A program made the translations under genes and the position numbers. From the NCBI GenBank assembly GCA_050291935.1, contig JBNKKR010000008.1, positions 48,293-112,292 on the forward strand: a stretch of DNA of 64,000 bases. Reading direction: 5' to 3'. Of this stretch, positions 15,880 to 24,980 are shown one piece after another. The DNA comes from Desulfocapsa sp050291935 (GTDB lineage Bacteria; Desulfobacterota; Desulfobulbia; Desulfobulbales; Desulfocapsaceae). Each line of letters opens with the position of its first letter. Within the stretch, counting starts at the first letter, position 1. The notes below the pieces were generated by a model that searched no databases, had not been told where the DNA came from, and saw nothing but the letters and a program-made list of their open reading frames with translations.

Positions 15880-18039
15880 TTATCCCGCCGGGATATATTT
15901 CACCAGTGGACAGTCGTTACAGCCACCTTTGGGTAGATCACTTGAAGCGTGAACGATATCCACCAGGGCGGCTACCGCCGTTTTGGTGTTGGGGTAGATG
16001 TTGTCCATACCAATTTTGTCAAGCAGATGTGTCCTTTCCATTACTGCCATAACCTGCCCTTTGATCCCGCACATGGCAAAACCAAGACCTGCTGCCCGCA
16101 ACCGGTCGACAATCTGGGCGAGTGCTTCTTCACCTGATGCATCCATATCGTTGATACCCTTGGCATCCAGAAGGATGTAGCGAAGGTCTTTATGTATCGT
16201 TCTAAACCGGGCAACCTGTTCATCAAGGTAGCTTGCGTTGGCAAAGAAGAGCGCACCATCGAAACGGACAACGGAAATATGTCTGCAGCCTTTAAGTCGG
16301 TAATGCTCTGCGCTTTTAAGTACTTTTTCCTCGTTCATGGACAGTTCGGCCACGACAGGGCGCATGGATTTGTAGAGGAACACACCCATGGAGAGGACAA
16401 AACCGACCATAATTCCTTTATCAAGATGCGGCGCAAAATAGAGGGTTACCACAAAACTTAGTACCGAGATAATGCCATCATATTTTTGTGCATGCCATGC
16501 ATGGACAAAGCCTTTTACGTTAACCAGTCCAATAACTGCCATCATGATTACGGCAGCAAGGGTTGCCTGTGGAAGATGGTAGAGAAGGGGGGTGAAAAAC
16601 AGAAGCGTTATAACCACCATAACAGAAGTGACCACTGAAGAGATACCGGAAACAGCCCCCGCAGCAAGGTTGACCGCAGAACGGGAAAAAGAACCGGAAA
16701 CGGAGTAACTGGAGCCAAAAGATCCTAAGATGTTACCAAGTCCCTGGCCGATTAACTCCTGGTTTGCGTCGATCTTTTGTCCGGTCTGGGCAGCCATAGC
16801 CTTAGCAATGGCAATTGCTTCCATAAATCCGAGAAGAGAGATGATAATGGCGGTCGGCAATAGTTTCAAAAAGGTTTTTAGCGAAAGATCTGGAATGGTA
16901 AATGTAGGTAAACCTTTTGGAATTTTCCCAACGATGGCACCTCCTCCCATCATCAGGAGATTTGTGGAATCAAGGGGGGTGTTCTTAACTTTGATCCGCC
17001 AGGTGCCGTTATCTGTATTGACACCTGCGGGAATTGCATTTTTGGGATAAAAAGAATAGGTATCACCTTCAATGGCGGCCTCAAACTTTAAATCACGAAT
17101 TGCCTTACGCTTAAGGTGCGCCTCTTCTTTGGCATGGTCCATATGGGCCGTAAGGATCTGAATTTCTGATGTTATTTTGATTTGCTCAATGGAAGGGCCT
17201 CCATGTCCACCTTTTTCAGCATTCTTTATTTCATCTAACTGCTTGCCAAGCTCAGCCCGTTCCTTCCCATGTTCCTCAATGAGGCTCGTGACATGATTGA
17301 ATTCGCTAATCAAATGGGAGATATTTTGGTCTTTTATCGCGCTTACATCCACATTCGCATCGTTATTGAACCCAGTGAAATAGGAGAGCACGGTGGTGAT
17401 AAGTACTGCGACTAATACATTTGGAACTTTTGGGGCATACTTTTTTAAGGTAGCCATGATGGCAACAGCTCCCACAGCATAGCAAAGTGTGGGCATGTGA
17501 GTGTAGTCCATAGCCGCTTTGGCCACCCGTATCATGGTTTCGTAGTGATGGGGTGCCTTATCAACATAGACGCCAAAAAATTTCGAGAACTGTGAGGAAG
17601 CAATGATGATTGCTGCTGCATTGGTGAATCCGTTGATTACAGGATGGGAGAGAAAGTTGACAACCATGCCAAGGCGAAGGACACCAAGGGAAAATTGAAA
17701 AATTCCAACAACCAATGCCAGCACAATGGAGTACGCGATAAATTCAGGTGATCCCGCAGTGGCTAAAGGCTCAAGGGAAGCTGCGGACATAAGAGAAACA
17801 ACTGCCACAGGGCCCGTTCCCAATTGCCTGGAAGAACCAAATAGTGCCGCAATCATTGGGGGTAAAAAAGCGGCGTACAAACCGTAGTATGCTGGCAGAC
17901 CAGCAAGTTGTGCATAAGCCATGGATTGGGGAATCAAGACCATGGCAACGGTAATACCGGCCACCAAATCAAGCTTGAATGATTCCCCTTTGTACCCTTT
18001 AAACCAAAGAATAAACGGAAAAATTTTTGCGAGTAACAT
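15880..18039 (-). CDS. SulP-family anion transporter with STAS domain and large coiled-coil insertion
   Basis: 719 residues: N-terminal SulP membrane domain (GITVAMVLIPQSMAYAQLAG, GLYAAFLPPMIAALFG) and a C-terminal STAS domain (DGALFFANASYLDEQ, INDMDASGEEAL). The family moves sulfate, bicarbonate or other anions; the substrate cannot be read from sequence. Residues of about 220-360 form an insertion absent from ordinary SulP proteins: charged, coiled-coil-like, with a GGHGG linker, ending near GTWRIKVKNTP, and lying between membrane segments. The tail adds GGCNDCP. GGAGAG precedes the start. Proximity to the carbonic-anhydrase-like and Ehr genes makes bicarbonate worth testing. Confidence 0.88.
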   Translation of the reverse strand: MLLAKIFPFILWFKGYKGESFKLDLVAGITVAMVLIPQSMAYAQLAGLPAYYGLYAAFLPPMIAALFGSSRQLGTGPVAVVSLMSAASLEPLATAGSPEFIAYSIVLALVVGIFQFSLGVLRLGMVVNFLSHPVINGFTNAAAIIIASSQFSKFFGVYVDKAPHHYETMIRVAKAAMDYTHMPTLCYAVGAVAIMATLKKYAPKVPNVLVAVLITTVLSYFTGFNNDANVDVSAIKDQNISHLISEFNHVTSLIEEHGKERAELGKQLDEIKNAEKGGHGGPSIEQIKITSEIQILTAHMDHAKEEAHLKRKAIRDLKFEAAIEGDTYSFYPKNAIPAGVNTDNGTWRIKVKNTPLDSTNLLMMGGGAIVGKIPKGLPTFTIPDLSLKTFLKLLPTAIIISLLGFMEAIAIAKAMAAQTGQKIDANQELIGQGLGNILGSFGSSYSVSGSFSRSAVNLAAGAVSGISSVVTSVMVVITLLFFTPLLYHLPQATLAAVIMMAVIGLVNVKGFVHAWHAQKYDGIISVLSFVVTLYFAPHLDKGIMVGFVLSMGVFLYKSMRPVVAELSMNEEKVLKSAEHYRLKGCRHISVVRFDGALFFANASYLDEQVARFRTIHKDLRYILLDAKGINDMDASGEEALAQIVDRLRAAGLGFAMCGIKGQVMAVMERTHLLDKIGMDNIYPNTKTAVAALVDIVHASSDLPKGGCNDCPLVKYIPAG

Positions 18040-18416
18040 TAGACCTATGCTCTCCTGTTAAGTTGAAAAGTACATGGCCCTGAAAGGGTCATAAGTATTC
18101 AATTGAATGGCTATTCAGTGTCTTGCCCGCGTAGTTGGTAGCTCCCTAAATGCGTTCTGTCAAGTATTTTTTTAAAAAATGCTTAAATAGCCATTTTGGG
18201 TAGATGTGTTTTGTTTGTTCTTTGTTATCAGTGTGTTGCGGTTATTCTTTGCGCAGGTTTCTGTTTGTGGCACTATTTGCTTTTCCATGCTTTGGTGGGG
18301 GATTTACAAGCGTAAGCGGAGTTAGCCCATTTTCAAGTTCTTTTTATTGAACTTTCATCCCAACAACATTACAGTGCCTGGATTACTCAACTGTTGTTTG
18401 TAAAGAGGAGATATCC
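18040..18416. other. Intergenic region between divergent SulP and trkA genes
   Basis: No coding sequence seen in 377 bases. AATGGCTATT at 18106-18115 recurs inverted as AATAGCCATT at 18186-18195, a spaced dyad that could be an operator. ATTCAATTGAAT and an A/T-rich block near 18165-18185 are also present. No convincing -35/-10 pair was identified. Confidence 0.4.
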
Positions 18417-19754
18417 ATGAATCTTCTGATATATGGTGCGACCGATATCGGGTATATGATTGCCCAGAACCTGTATCAAAAGCACAGTATTACCCTTATC
18501 GACGATCTGGCAAAACTACCGGAAAAATTCAATGTTCTGGATATTAGTTTTATCAGCGGTACCGGATCAGATATTGATGCGCTGGAGCAGGGCGATGTGG
18601 AAAAATGTGAGCTCTTTATTGCCTGTTCTCCTTTGGATGAGGCCAATATTGTGGCTTGTTGGACGGTTAAAAAGATTGTTGATATTGAGACGATCTGCTT
18701 TGTCCATACAATGGAGTTGTACCGTAATCTTGTCTCTGCAAGGCAGAAGCACTATCACACCCGTTATGATATCGATACGGTGATTTGGCCTGAGCTGTTG
18801 TTGACGCAAGATATCTTTCGTATTGTTTCTGTACCCGATGCCATTGATGTTGAATATTTTGCAGAAGGCAGGGCGAAACTGTTTGAATACCGGATAAAGG
18901 AAAACGCTGATTTAGTCAATCGCAGGGTGATGGATTGTTCCTTTCCTCCCGATGTGTTGATAGTTGGGATTACCCGTGATCATAAACTCTTTATCCCCAA
19001 TGGCTCTACTCTTATTATGGAGGGTGATAAGGTTATTTTTATGGGCCTTGGACCGGCCCTTGACCTGTTGGCGGCAAATATCTTTCAGTCAACCAATCAG
19101 ACGAAGACTGCTGTTCTTATAGGTGGGGGCAGTATCGGTTTTATGTTGGCCCGTAAACTTGAAGAAGCAGGAATTCGAGTAAAAATAATCGAAGAAGATG
19201 AGGAACGCTGTGTATTTCTAGCAGATAATTTAGGGAAAAGTCTTGTCCTCCATGGAGACGGCACCGATCTGAAACTGTTGGAAGAAAAATCTGTTGCCGA
19301 TGCCGATGTGAGCATCTGCATAACCAATAATGACGAAAAAAACCTGCTCTGTTCGCTGTTGATTAAACAGTTTGGAACCGAGCATCGAATTATTACAAGG
19401 GTAAGTAACACGCTCACTGCCCAACTCTTTGAACGGGTTGGAATTGATGTTGCGGTATCTCCACGGGCGTCAGCGTTAACGGCCCTTCTCAATCGTGTGC
19501 AGACATATGACGCTGATATCCTTGCAACCGTTGGTGGAGGCCAGGGGGAAGTGTTACGCCTCACCCTGCCGGAGAGTTTCCAGGATACATTGGTGATGGA
19601 TTTGAAATTTCAGGCAAGGGCAATAATTGGTGTGGTCAAGCGGGGACGTGATCTCATCATTCCATCTGGAAATACCTCTCTTATGGCTGGCGATCAGCTT
19701 AATATATTCACCATGGCCGAGGATAGTGAGGCCATTAAGGCACTGTTTGTCTAA
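18417..19754 (+). CDS. trkA: TrkA potassium-uptake regulatory subunit
   Basis: 445 residues made of two TrkA-N (RCK) plus TrkA-C halves. The second Rossmann motif is clear (VLIGGGSIGFMLARKLEEAG with a following acidic KIIEEDEERC). The first is divergent (LIYGATDIGYMIAQNL). It is a cytoplasmic ring-forming protein that gates the TrkH channel in response to NAD(H)/ATP. GAGGAG lies upstream of ATG 18417. The stop overlaps the trkH start by one base (TAATG), so the pair is translationally coupled. Confidence 0.94.
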   Translation: MNLLIYGATDIGYMIAQNLYQKHSITLIDDLAKLPEKFNVLDISFISGTGSDIDALEQGDVEKCELFIACSPLDEANIVACWTVKKIVDIETICFVHTMELYRNLVSARQKHYHTRYDIDTVIWPELLLTQDIFRIVSVPDAIDVEYFAEGRAKLFEYRIKENADLVNRRVMDCSFPPDVLIVGITRDHKLFIPNGSTLIMEGDKVIFMGLGPALDLLAANIFQSTNQTKTAVLIGGGSIGFMLARKLEEAGIRVKIIEEDEERCVFLADNLGKSLVLHGDGTDLKLLEEKSVADADVSICITNNDEKNLLCSLLIKQFGTEHRIITRVSNTLTAQLFERVGIDVAVSPRASALTALLNRVQTYDADILATVGGGQGEVLRLTLPESFQDTLVMDLKFQARAIIGVVKRGRDLIIPSGNTSLMAGDQLNIFTMAEDSEAIKALFV

Positions 19755-21211
19755 TGAAACTTGCAAATATTCTCAACGCACTGGGCCTTATTCTGGTGGC
19801 CTTTGGGGGTATTATGCTGACCCCCATCGCGGTGGCCCTCCTTGAACATGAATATGGTTCCATTATTCCCTTTGTTACCGGCTCACTGACGGCCATTGCT
19901 CTGGGGCTGCTCTTCCAAAAATATGGTGGATTCTCTCGTAATTTTGATAATTTACGACGAGATGAAGGCTTGTTGATCGTTTCTTTGGCCTGGGTTGTTA
20001 CTGCTGCCATGGGCGCGATTCCCTATCTCTTTTATGGTTTGGGACCGGTTGATGCCTATTTTGAGGCAATGTCTGGGATAACCACCACCGGGGCCACCAT
20101 TCTCACCGATTTTTCTTTATATCCCAAAGATTTTTTCTTTTGGCGAAGTCTCACCCAATGGTTGGGGGGGATGGGGATTATCGTGTTGTTTGTGGCCATT
20201 CTTCCGCAATTTGCCGTGGCCGGAAGGCAGATTTTCTTTGCCGAAGCGCCTGGTCCAACGGAAGAAAAAGTGACGCCTCGTATAACCCATACGGCCAAAG
20301 CCCTCTGGCTTGTATATGGGCTCTTGACGCTGCTTGAAGTTATCTGTCTGGTACTTGCGGATATGCCGATTTTCGATGCGGTCTGCAATGCCTTTTCCAC
20401 CATGGCAGCAGGCGGTTTTTCGCCTAATCCGCTCTCCATTATGGGTTATGAGAGTTCCAGGATAACATGGATTGTAACCTGTTTTATGTTTTTGGCTGGC
20501 AGTAACTTTGCCTTGCAATATCGGGTGTTATTGCAAAAGAAACCAATGGCGCTCTTTAAAAGTGAGGAGTTTCGACTCTATTCCACCATAGTTATTTTCT
20601 GTTCAGCGGCCCTTGGTTTTGCGTTGTTACTGCACGGGGATTATGCGCCTGAAGATGCACTCCGCGACGGACTTTTTCAAATTATTTCAATAATTACTAC
20701 AGCCGGTTTTTCATCGGCCGATTTTGCACTGTGGAGCGTTGCTGCCCAGACGATTTTGTTTACCGTTATGTTGGTGGGTGGATGTGCCGGGTCCGCTGGT
20801 GGGGGGGTAAAGGTGACCAGGGTCTTGTTTGGCTATAAGTATCTCAAGCGTGAAATGACCCAGATCATCCATCCCCAGGCAATATTGCCCATTAAGATTG
20901 ATCAAAAGACCGTTCCTGATGATACTGGGCGTCAGATATTGGGCTTTTTGCTCTTTTATCTCGTACTGATGACCATTTCTGCCTTGCTGGTGACAATGAT
21001 TGAAGGCGATGCCAGTATAGGTTTAGTGGGAACTGCGGCTACCATCGGCAATATAGGTCCCGGTTATGGTGAAATTGGCCCCATGGGGAGTTTTGGTGGC
21101 TTATCCATTATCACAAAGCTTATATTTACCCTGAATATGGTTGTTGGCAGGCTTGAGTTGATCCCGTTTTTGGCCATGTTGCACCCAGATTTCTGGAGCT
21201 TTAAAAAATAA
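19754..21211 (+). CDS. trkH: TrkH potassium channel/transporter subunit
   Basis: 485 residues with about 10-12 membrane helices and the four-fold MPM repeats of TrkH/KtrB. Selectivity-loop segments are visible: GITTTGATI, STMAAGGFS, ITTAGFS and TIGNIGPGYG. It carries K+ across the cytoplasmic membrane under control of TrkA, encoded immediately upstream. Length is normal for the family. Confidence 0.95.
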   Translation: MKLANILNALGLILVAFGGIMLTPIAVALLEHEYGSIIPFVTGSLTAIALGLLFQKYGGFSRNFDNLRRDEGLLIVSLAWVVTAAMGAIPYLFYGLGPVDAYFEAMSGITTTGATILTDFSLYPKDFFFWRSLTQWLGGMGIIVLFVAILPQFAVAGRQIFFAEAPGPTEEKVTPRITHTAKALWLVYGLLTLLEVICLVLADMPIFDAVCNAFSTMAAGGFSPNPLSIMGYESSRITWIVTCFMFLAGSNFALQYRVLLQKKPMALFKSEEFRLYSTIVIFCSAALGFALLLHGDYAPEDALRDGLFQIISIITTAGFSSADFALWSVAAQTILFTVMLVGGCAGSAGGGVKVTRVLFGYKYLKREMTQIIHPQAILPIKIDQKTVPDDTGRQILGFLLFYLVLMTISALLVTMIEGDASIGLVGTAATIGNIGPGYGEIGPMGSFGGLSIITKLIFTLNMVVGRLELIPFLAMLHPDFWSFKK

Positions 21212-21267
21212 GGTTGTCACTCCTGTTAGGAATTGAGGAGTACGTCTTTTCTTGTATCCGGTATAAA

Positions 21268-22047
21268 ATGTCAGCGCAAAAAATCATATTCCAGGCCAGT
21301 GTAGTTTGTCTGCACAAGAGCTGGAAAATGGTTCACTTCACCGCGGGATTGTATAAAAAGCTTGCCGGGAGTGATTCGAGAATCAAGAGGATCGCAAGTT
21401 TATTGCTCCTTGGTGGAATACTCTTTTTAAGTATTCTTGGTATCTTGCAGATAGTGAATCCACAGGCTTTGGCAGACTGGATTCAGCTCAAACTTGTCCT
21501 CCATGGAATGGGGATCACTGGGGTTTTGCTGTATTTGCTGGCAGTGGCAATATTACCCCTCTTTTCACCCCTTGCATTGCTTATTGTGACCGGTTCCGCA
21601 GCATTTGGGCCTGTTACCTGTTTTTTTCTTTCTTATCTTGGCTGCCTTTTCAATGCGAATATTACCTATTGGCTGTTACGATTTTTCTGTGTTGAGAAGT
21701 TGTTGGGGAGTGGTGCGAGAAGCAGGTGGGTAAAAAATGGATTTGACCGCTATGGTTTTTTTATTGTAATAGGCCTGCAGTTGCTCTGTGTTATCCCCTT
21801 TACCTTGATTAATGCACTTGCTGTTGGCGGACAAATGGAATGGAAAAGCTTTATCAAGGCCACAAGTATTGGGATTATACCGGGTATTATCCTCTACTCC
21901 TTTATGGGCGACACCATCGCCCGTGATTTTGTCTCTCCTCGGGTCTATTTTTCAGGGGTCTTTGTGGTGGCCTTTTTGCTTATTGTTGTCGCGTTGCGTA
22001 AAAAGTCTGGTTCCAAAGCCGTTAGTCGGGTGGGTTCGGATTCTTGA
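21268..22047 (+). CDS. TVP38/TMEM64 (SNARE-associated, DedA-like) membrane protein
   Basis: About 259 residues from ATG 21268. A TTG at 21214, three bases after trkH, would add 18 residues. Membrane helices flank the family core SAAFGPVTCFFLSYLGC and a following NITYWLL segment. DedA/TVP38 proteins are linked to lipid scrambling and envelope homeostasis. It probably reads through from trkH. No specific substrate can be inferred. Confidence 0.8.
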   Translation: MSAQKIIFQASVVCLHKSWKMVHFTAGLYKKLAGSDSRIKRIASLLLLGGILFLSILGILQIVNPQALADWIQLKLVLHGMGITGVLLYLLAVAILPLFSPLALLIVTGSAAFGPVTCFFLSYLGCLFNANITYWLLRFFCVEKLLGSGARSRWVKNGFDRYGFFIVIGLQLLCVIPFTLINALAVGGQMEWKSFIKATSIGIIPGIILYSFMGDTIARDFVSPRVYFSGVFVVAFLLIVVALRKKSGSKAVSRVGSDS

Positions 22048-22280
22048 TTGTGGGGAAGGAGTGGTTTGGTAGAAATTTTCTTACAAAAAGGACAAAAAAG
22101 TTATGCGTAAGCAGTTGATATGCTGTGTCTTTTGTTTTTTATGGTCGTTGGCCTCAAACTAAATATCTACCTTTCTAAGGTATTCTTAAGATGATTTTTT
22201 GTTGATGTTACTGTTTTGATGGGAGTATCATAGGTTGAGTTTTATGGTTTTGGTGAAAAGCGAATTAGTATCATTTATTC

Positions 22281-22541
22281 ATGAATGAAATTAAATGGCA
22301 TAACAGAGCACGAAAGCAAATTAAGAAAGTTCCTGCAAATTACCGAGAAAAAATCTTTGATTCTGTGGATAAACTTACTGCGTTTCCTGAGACGCATGGA
22401 CTCAATATAAAAAAGCTTACAAATCATCAGTATGATTTTAGGCTAAGAGTTGGACGCTACAGAGTCCTTTTTGATCATGCTGATGGAATCAAGGTTGTGG
22501 CCATTCAAGAGGTGAGGAAGAGAGATGATCGTACATACTGA
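22281..22541 (+). CDS. RelE/ParE-superfamily toxin
   Basis: 86 residues with the RelE fold pattern: KWHNRARKQIKKVPANYREK, a central LTNHQYDFRLRVGRYRVLF and a C-terminal basic VRKRDDRTY. Such toxins cleave mRNA at the ribosome. The gene precedes and overlaps its antitoxin by 17 bases, the toxin-first order of HigBA-type modules. Preceding bases 22048-22280 are non-coding. Confidence 0.88.
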   Translation: MNEIKWHNRARKQIKKVPANYREKIFDSVDKLTAFPETHGLNIKKLTNHQYDFRLRVGRYRVLFDHADGIKVVAIQEVRKRDDRTY

Positions 22542-22857
22542 GAACGTACAAATCATAGAACAAAATGGTCAACCGGCCTTTGCCGTTCTTCCTTGGGATG
22601 AGTATCAAGAACTTTTAAATAAAAGTGACGTTTGGTTCCCCAATGATGTCGTTAAGGCAAATGCAAGGGGCTGTTGTTTGGTTAAGGCTTGGCGCAACCA
22701 TTTTAATATGACCCAAAAGAAATTAGCTGAAAAATCAGGTATAAAACAATCGACAATAGCAAGACTTGAAGCTAACCCTGACTCGAAACCACGTAAAAGC
22801 ACCTTGGAACCATTGGCGAAAGCTTTTGGGATTAGCCTTGAACAGCTTACAGAATAG
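22525..22857 (+). CDS. Antitoxin with Phd-like N-terminus and XRE helix-turn-helix
   Basis: 110 residues. The first 30 (VQIIEQNGQPAFAVLPWDEY) resemble the Phd/YefM antitoxin strand-helix. Residues 55-110 are an XRE/Cro-type helix-turn-helix (MTQKKLAEKSGIKQSTIARL, LEPLAKAFGISLEQL). It should neutralise the preceding RelE-like toxin and repress the operon. The combination of a Phd-like dimerisation segment and XRE reader is less common than plain HigA. Confidence 0.85.
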   Translation: MIVHTENVQIIEQNGQPAFAVLPWDEYQELLNKSDVWFPNDVVKANARGCCLVKAWRNHFNMTQKKLAEKSGIKQSTIARLEANPDSKPRKSTLEPLAKAFGISLEQLTE

Positions 22858-22985
22858 TCAGCCGTTTGAAAGTAGTTTGTCGTGGAAAAGTCTCGTAATG
22901 ACAGCCTAAAATTGAATCAAACTAACAAGAAAGTCGTCCAGACCGGTGTCGCACAATTTGATCTTACCGTTTTCAAATAAATATT

Positions 22986-24407
22986 TTATGGCCGAATACT
23001 TATTGTTGGGTAGATACCCTCATTTTCACCTTCAGGGTAGGGTTGGATAATGTTAAAGGCGATATGCTGGTTTTTTTGAGCATGCCCTTTTGAAGAATGT
23101 GTGCCATCATAGAATGCTCCGTTGGCTTCCAGGATATGTTGTATTCGGGATTGCAATGCCAACAGAAATGCGCTTCCGCTTCCCTCAAAGACAAGATTAT
23201 CCCTTGAAAAGCCCTCTTCTATATCGCACAGCTCTTTAAAAGAGATGGAATTGTTCGCTAGTGAATGTTGATCATTGATACATCCCCAAACCAGGGTGCG
23301 TGGCGGAATTTGTAATGGGGTCGTTGTATCGATAATGGTGTGGGGCATTATAATGCAGCCGTTGCCAACATGTAATCTACAATGCTGTGCCCGCAGAAAA
23401 CTGTTGAAGCCAACAAACACCATTGCTTCCAAATCGACGCCAAACAGTTTGGCTCCATGGGCGGTAACGTCATATCCTTTCAGGTTTGAATCAACAATAA
23501 AACAGTTTTCCTGAACGTTTGCCCCTTTCCCGAGTTGAGCGTTTTCAAGAAGTGCGCGCTGAGCCACCAGTACATTTTCACCTATGCTGGTTTTGGGGCG
23601 AATGACGGCGAAACGGTCAAGAGATGCGCCTTGGGGAATGGGAATCGGTGGCGCCAAATCCACCGTTTCAAAGAGTTGGGCAAAAGACTCTTTATAGGTA
23701 TCAATGCAATCAATAAAAATTCCACGAGGGGGCCCACCTGGTGTAAACTGCAGGTACGGCTGTATGGCATCCTCTTGATACCTATACAAAAAGTTAAACG
23801 AATCCGGATTGGATACCCAAATTGTTCCCGTTGGAATATGCAGGTGGTTGATCTCTTGTACCTGCACATAAGAAAACATATCAATCACGCAATCGTTTAC
23901 TGTGGAAAGGTCAACGGTGGCAAAGGGACCTAAAAAGCTACCATCTGTTGGAGAACCGTGGATATTGGCATAGTGCATGGAGAGCGTGTTGCTGATGGAA
24001 AAATGTTCGGGTGTTTCAGGATCATGGGAATGATTGTGAACCAGAGTTTTTATAAGTAGACTGTCTTCAATGACGATTTCTTCATCTTTGGTCAGCACAA
24101 TATCAAAGGTGTCAAAATGAAGAACCGTTCCCTTCTTTTTTAGCTCATCTCCTCGAATATCACTTTTATAGAGAATGGAATTTGCGGTCTGGCATTTGCC
24201 AAGAAAATAGCTCCCTGCAAGATTTGAGTGGTGGAATTGAAAATCCAGCGGATGCTGAGAGGTGATTGCATAAAATCCGTGGGTGTTGTTGAGTTCTGCA
24301 AAAGAAAGCGTACCCTCAAGTAACGGTCCAACATCAAATTGGAATTCCCGAAGGTTAATATTGACCCGTTGAAGAATTCTTTTGTATAGTTCTGTGAGTG
24401 TTTTCAT
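22986..24407 (-). CDS. Large left-handed beta-helix (hexapeptide-repeat-like) protein of unknown function
   Basis: 473 residues. The middle (about 265-380) has imperfect hexapeptide-type turns (IRPKTSIGENVLVAQRAL, AQLGKGANVQENCFIVDS, HVGNGCIIMPHTIIDTTTPL), typical of left-handed beta-helix transferases or carbonic-anhydrase-like trimers. The flanks are not recognised. No signal peptide. It overlaps the upstream CBS gene by four bases (ATGA) and closes a three-gene operon with a HyuA-like protein. Confidence 0.7.
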   Translation of the reverse strand: MKTLTELYKRILQRVNINLREFQFDVGPLLEGTLSFAELNNTHGFYAITSQHPLDFQFHHSNLAGSYFLGKCQTANSILYKSDIRGDELKKKGTVLHFDTFDIVLTKDEEIVIEDSLLIKTLVHNHSHDPETPEHFSISNTLSMHYANIHGSPTDGSFLGPFATVDLSTVNDCVIDMFSYVQVQEINHLHIPTGTIWVSNPDSFNFLYRYQEDAIQPYLQFTPGGPPRGIFIDCIDTYKESFAQLFETVDLAPPIPIPQGASLDRFAVIRPKTSIGENVLVAQRALLENAQLGKGANVQENCFIVDSNLKGYDVTAHGAKLFGVDLEAMVFVGFNSFLRAQHCRLHVGNGCIIMPHTIIDTTTPLQIPPRTLVWGCINDQHSLANNSISFKELCDIEEGFSRDNLVFEGSGSAFLLALQSRIQHILEANGAFYDGTHSSKGHAQKNQHIAFNIIQPYPEGENEGIYPTISIRP

Positions 24408-24961
24408 TTGGCTATCGAGTTCTTGGCTATGGTATGAAATACCGCTGAAAAGAGGTCCGTTTCTCGTAAAATACCGATTATTTCCCCCTGCTTAGTGACT
24501 AAAAGGGACGGAAGTTTTTCCTGGATAAGCTGGTGAATGGCTGTTTCCAGCTTTGCATTATATCCGATGTATTCATCCTCAGAGAGGCTCCCCATATAGT
24601 CTTCAACTCTGCATCGGCCAGCGGGTTCACACAGCTCTTCTAAAGGTGTTGGGGAACAGTGTTGCTGGTGAAGGTGACGGATAAAGCTGTTTGTAAACCT
24701 AAAACGTGAAAGTTCGCTGTCACTAAAGCTAAGCGTACAGTCAGAAAGAAGGGCCTTCAGGGCATCAACCTGATTGAGCTTTCCCACCACCCGATCCTTT
24801 TGGTCCACAATCAGAATTGCACGGTGTCTGTATTTTGAGTGGTCAAACTCTTCTTGAGCTTTTTCAAGGGCAAGCACTGCTTCTTTCAGGGTGGCTCCCA
24901 AAGGCGCGGTGGCATATTCTGATAACGGTACCATCAGATCTTCCACAGTGTAGTTTTTCAT
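24404..24961 (-). CDS. CBS-domain-pair protein
   Basis: 185 residues from ATG 24961, preceded by CTGGAG and 20 bases after the HyuA gene. Two CBS motifs: VEDLMVPLSEYATAPLGATL with ILIVDQKDRVVGKLNQVDAL, and VEDYMGSLSEDEY with LLVTKQGEIIGILRETDLF. A Cys/His-containing linker of about 50 residues separates them. CBS pairs bind adenine nucleotides and act as energy sensors, so this may regulate its operon partners. No attached catalytic domain. Confidence 0.82.
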   Translation of the reverse strand: MKNYTVEDLMVPLSEYATAPLGATLKEAVLALEKAQEEFDHSKYRHRAILIVDQKDRVVGKLNQVDALKALLSDCTLSFSDSELSRFRFTNSFIRHLHQQHCSPTPLEELCEPAGRCRVEDYMGSLSEDEYIGYNAKLETAIHQLIQEKLPSLLVTKQGEIIGILRETDLFSAVFHTIAKNSIAK

Positions 24962-24980
24962 AGTCTGGCTCCAGGAATGA

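Noticed and set aside
18268..18280. Sigma-54 promoter TGGCACTATTTGC upstream of trkA
   Set aside because: Sequence elements look right but GG and GC are 10 bp apart instead of 12, which normally abolishes function.
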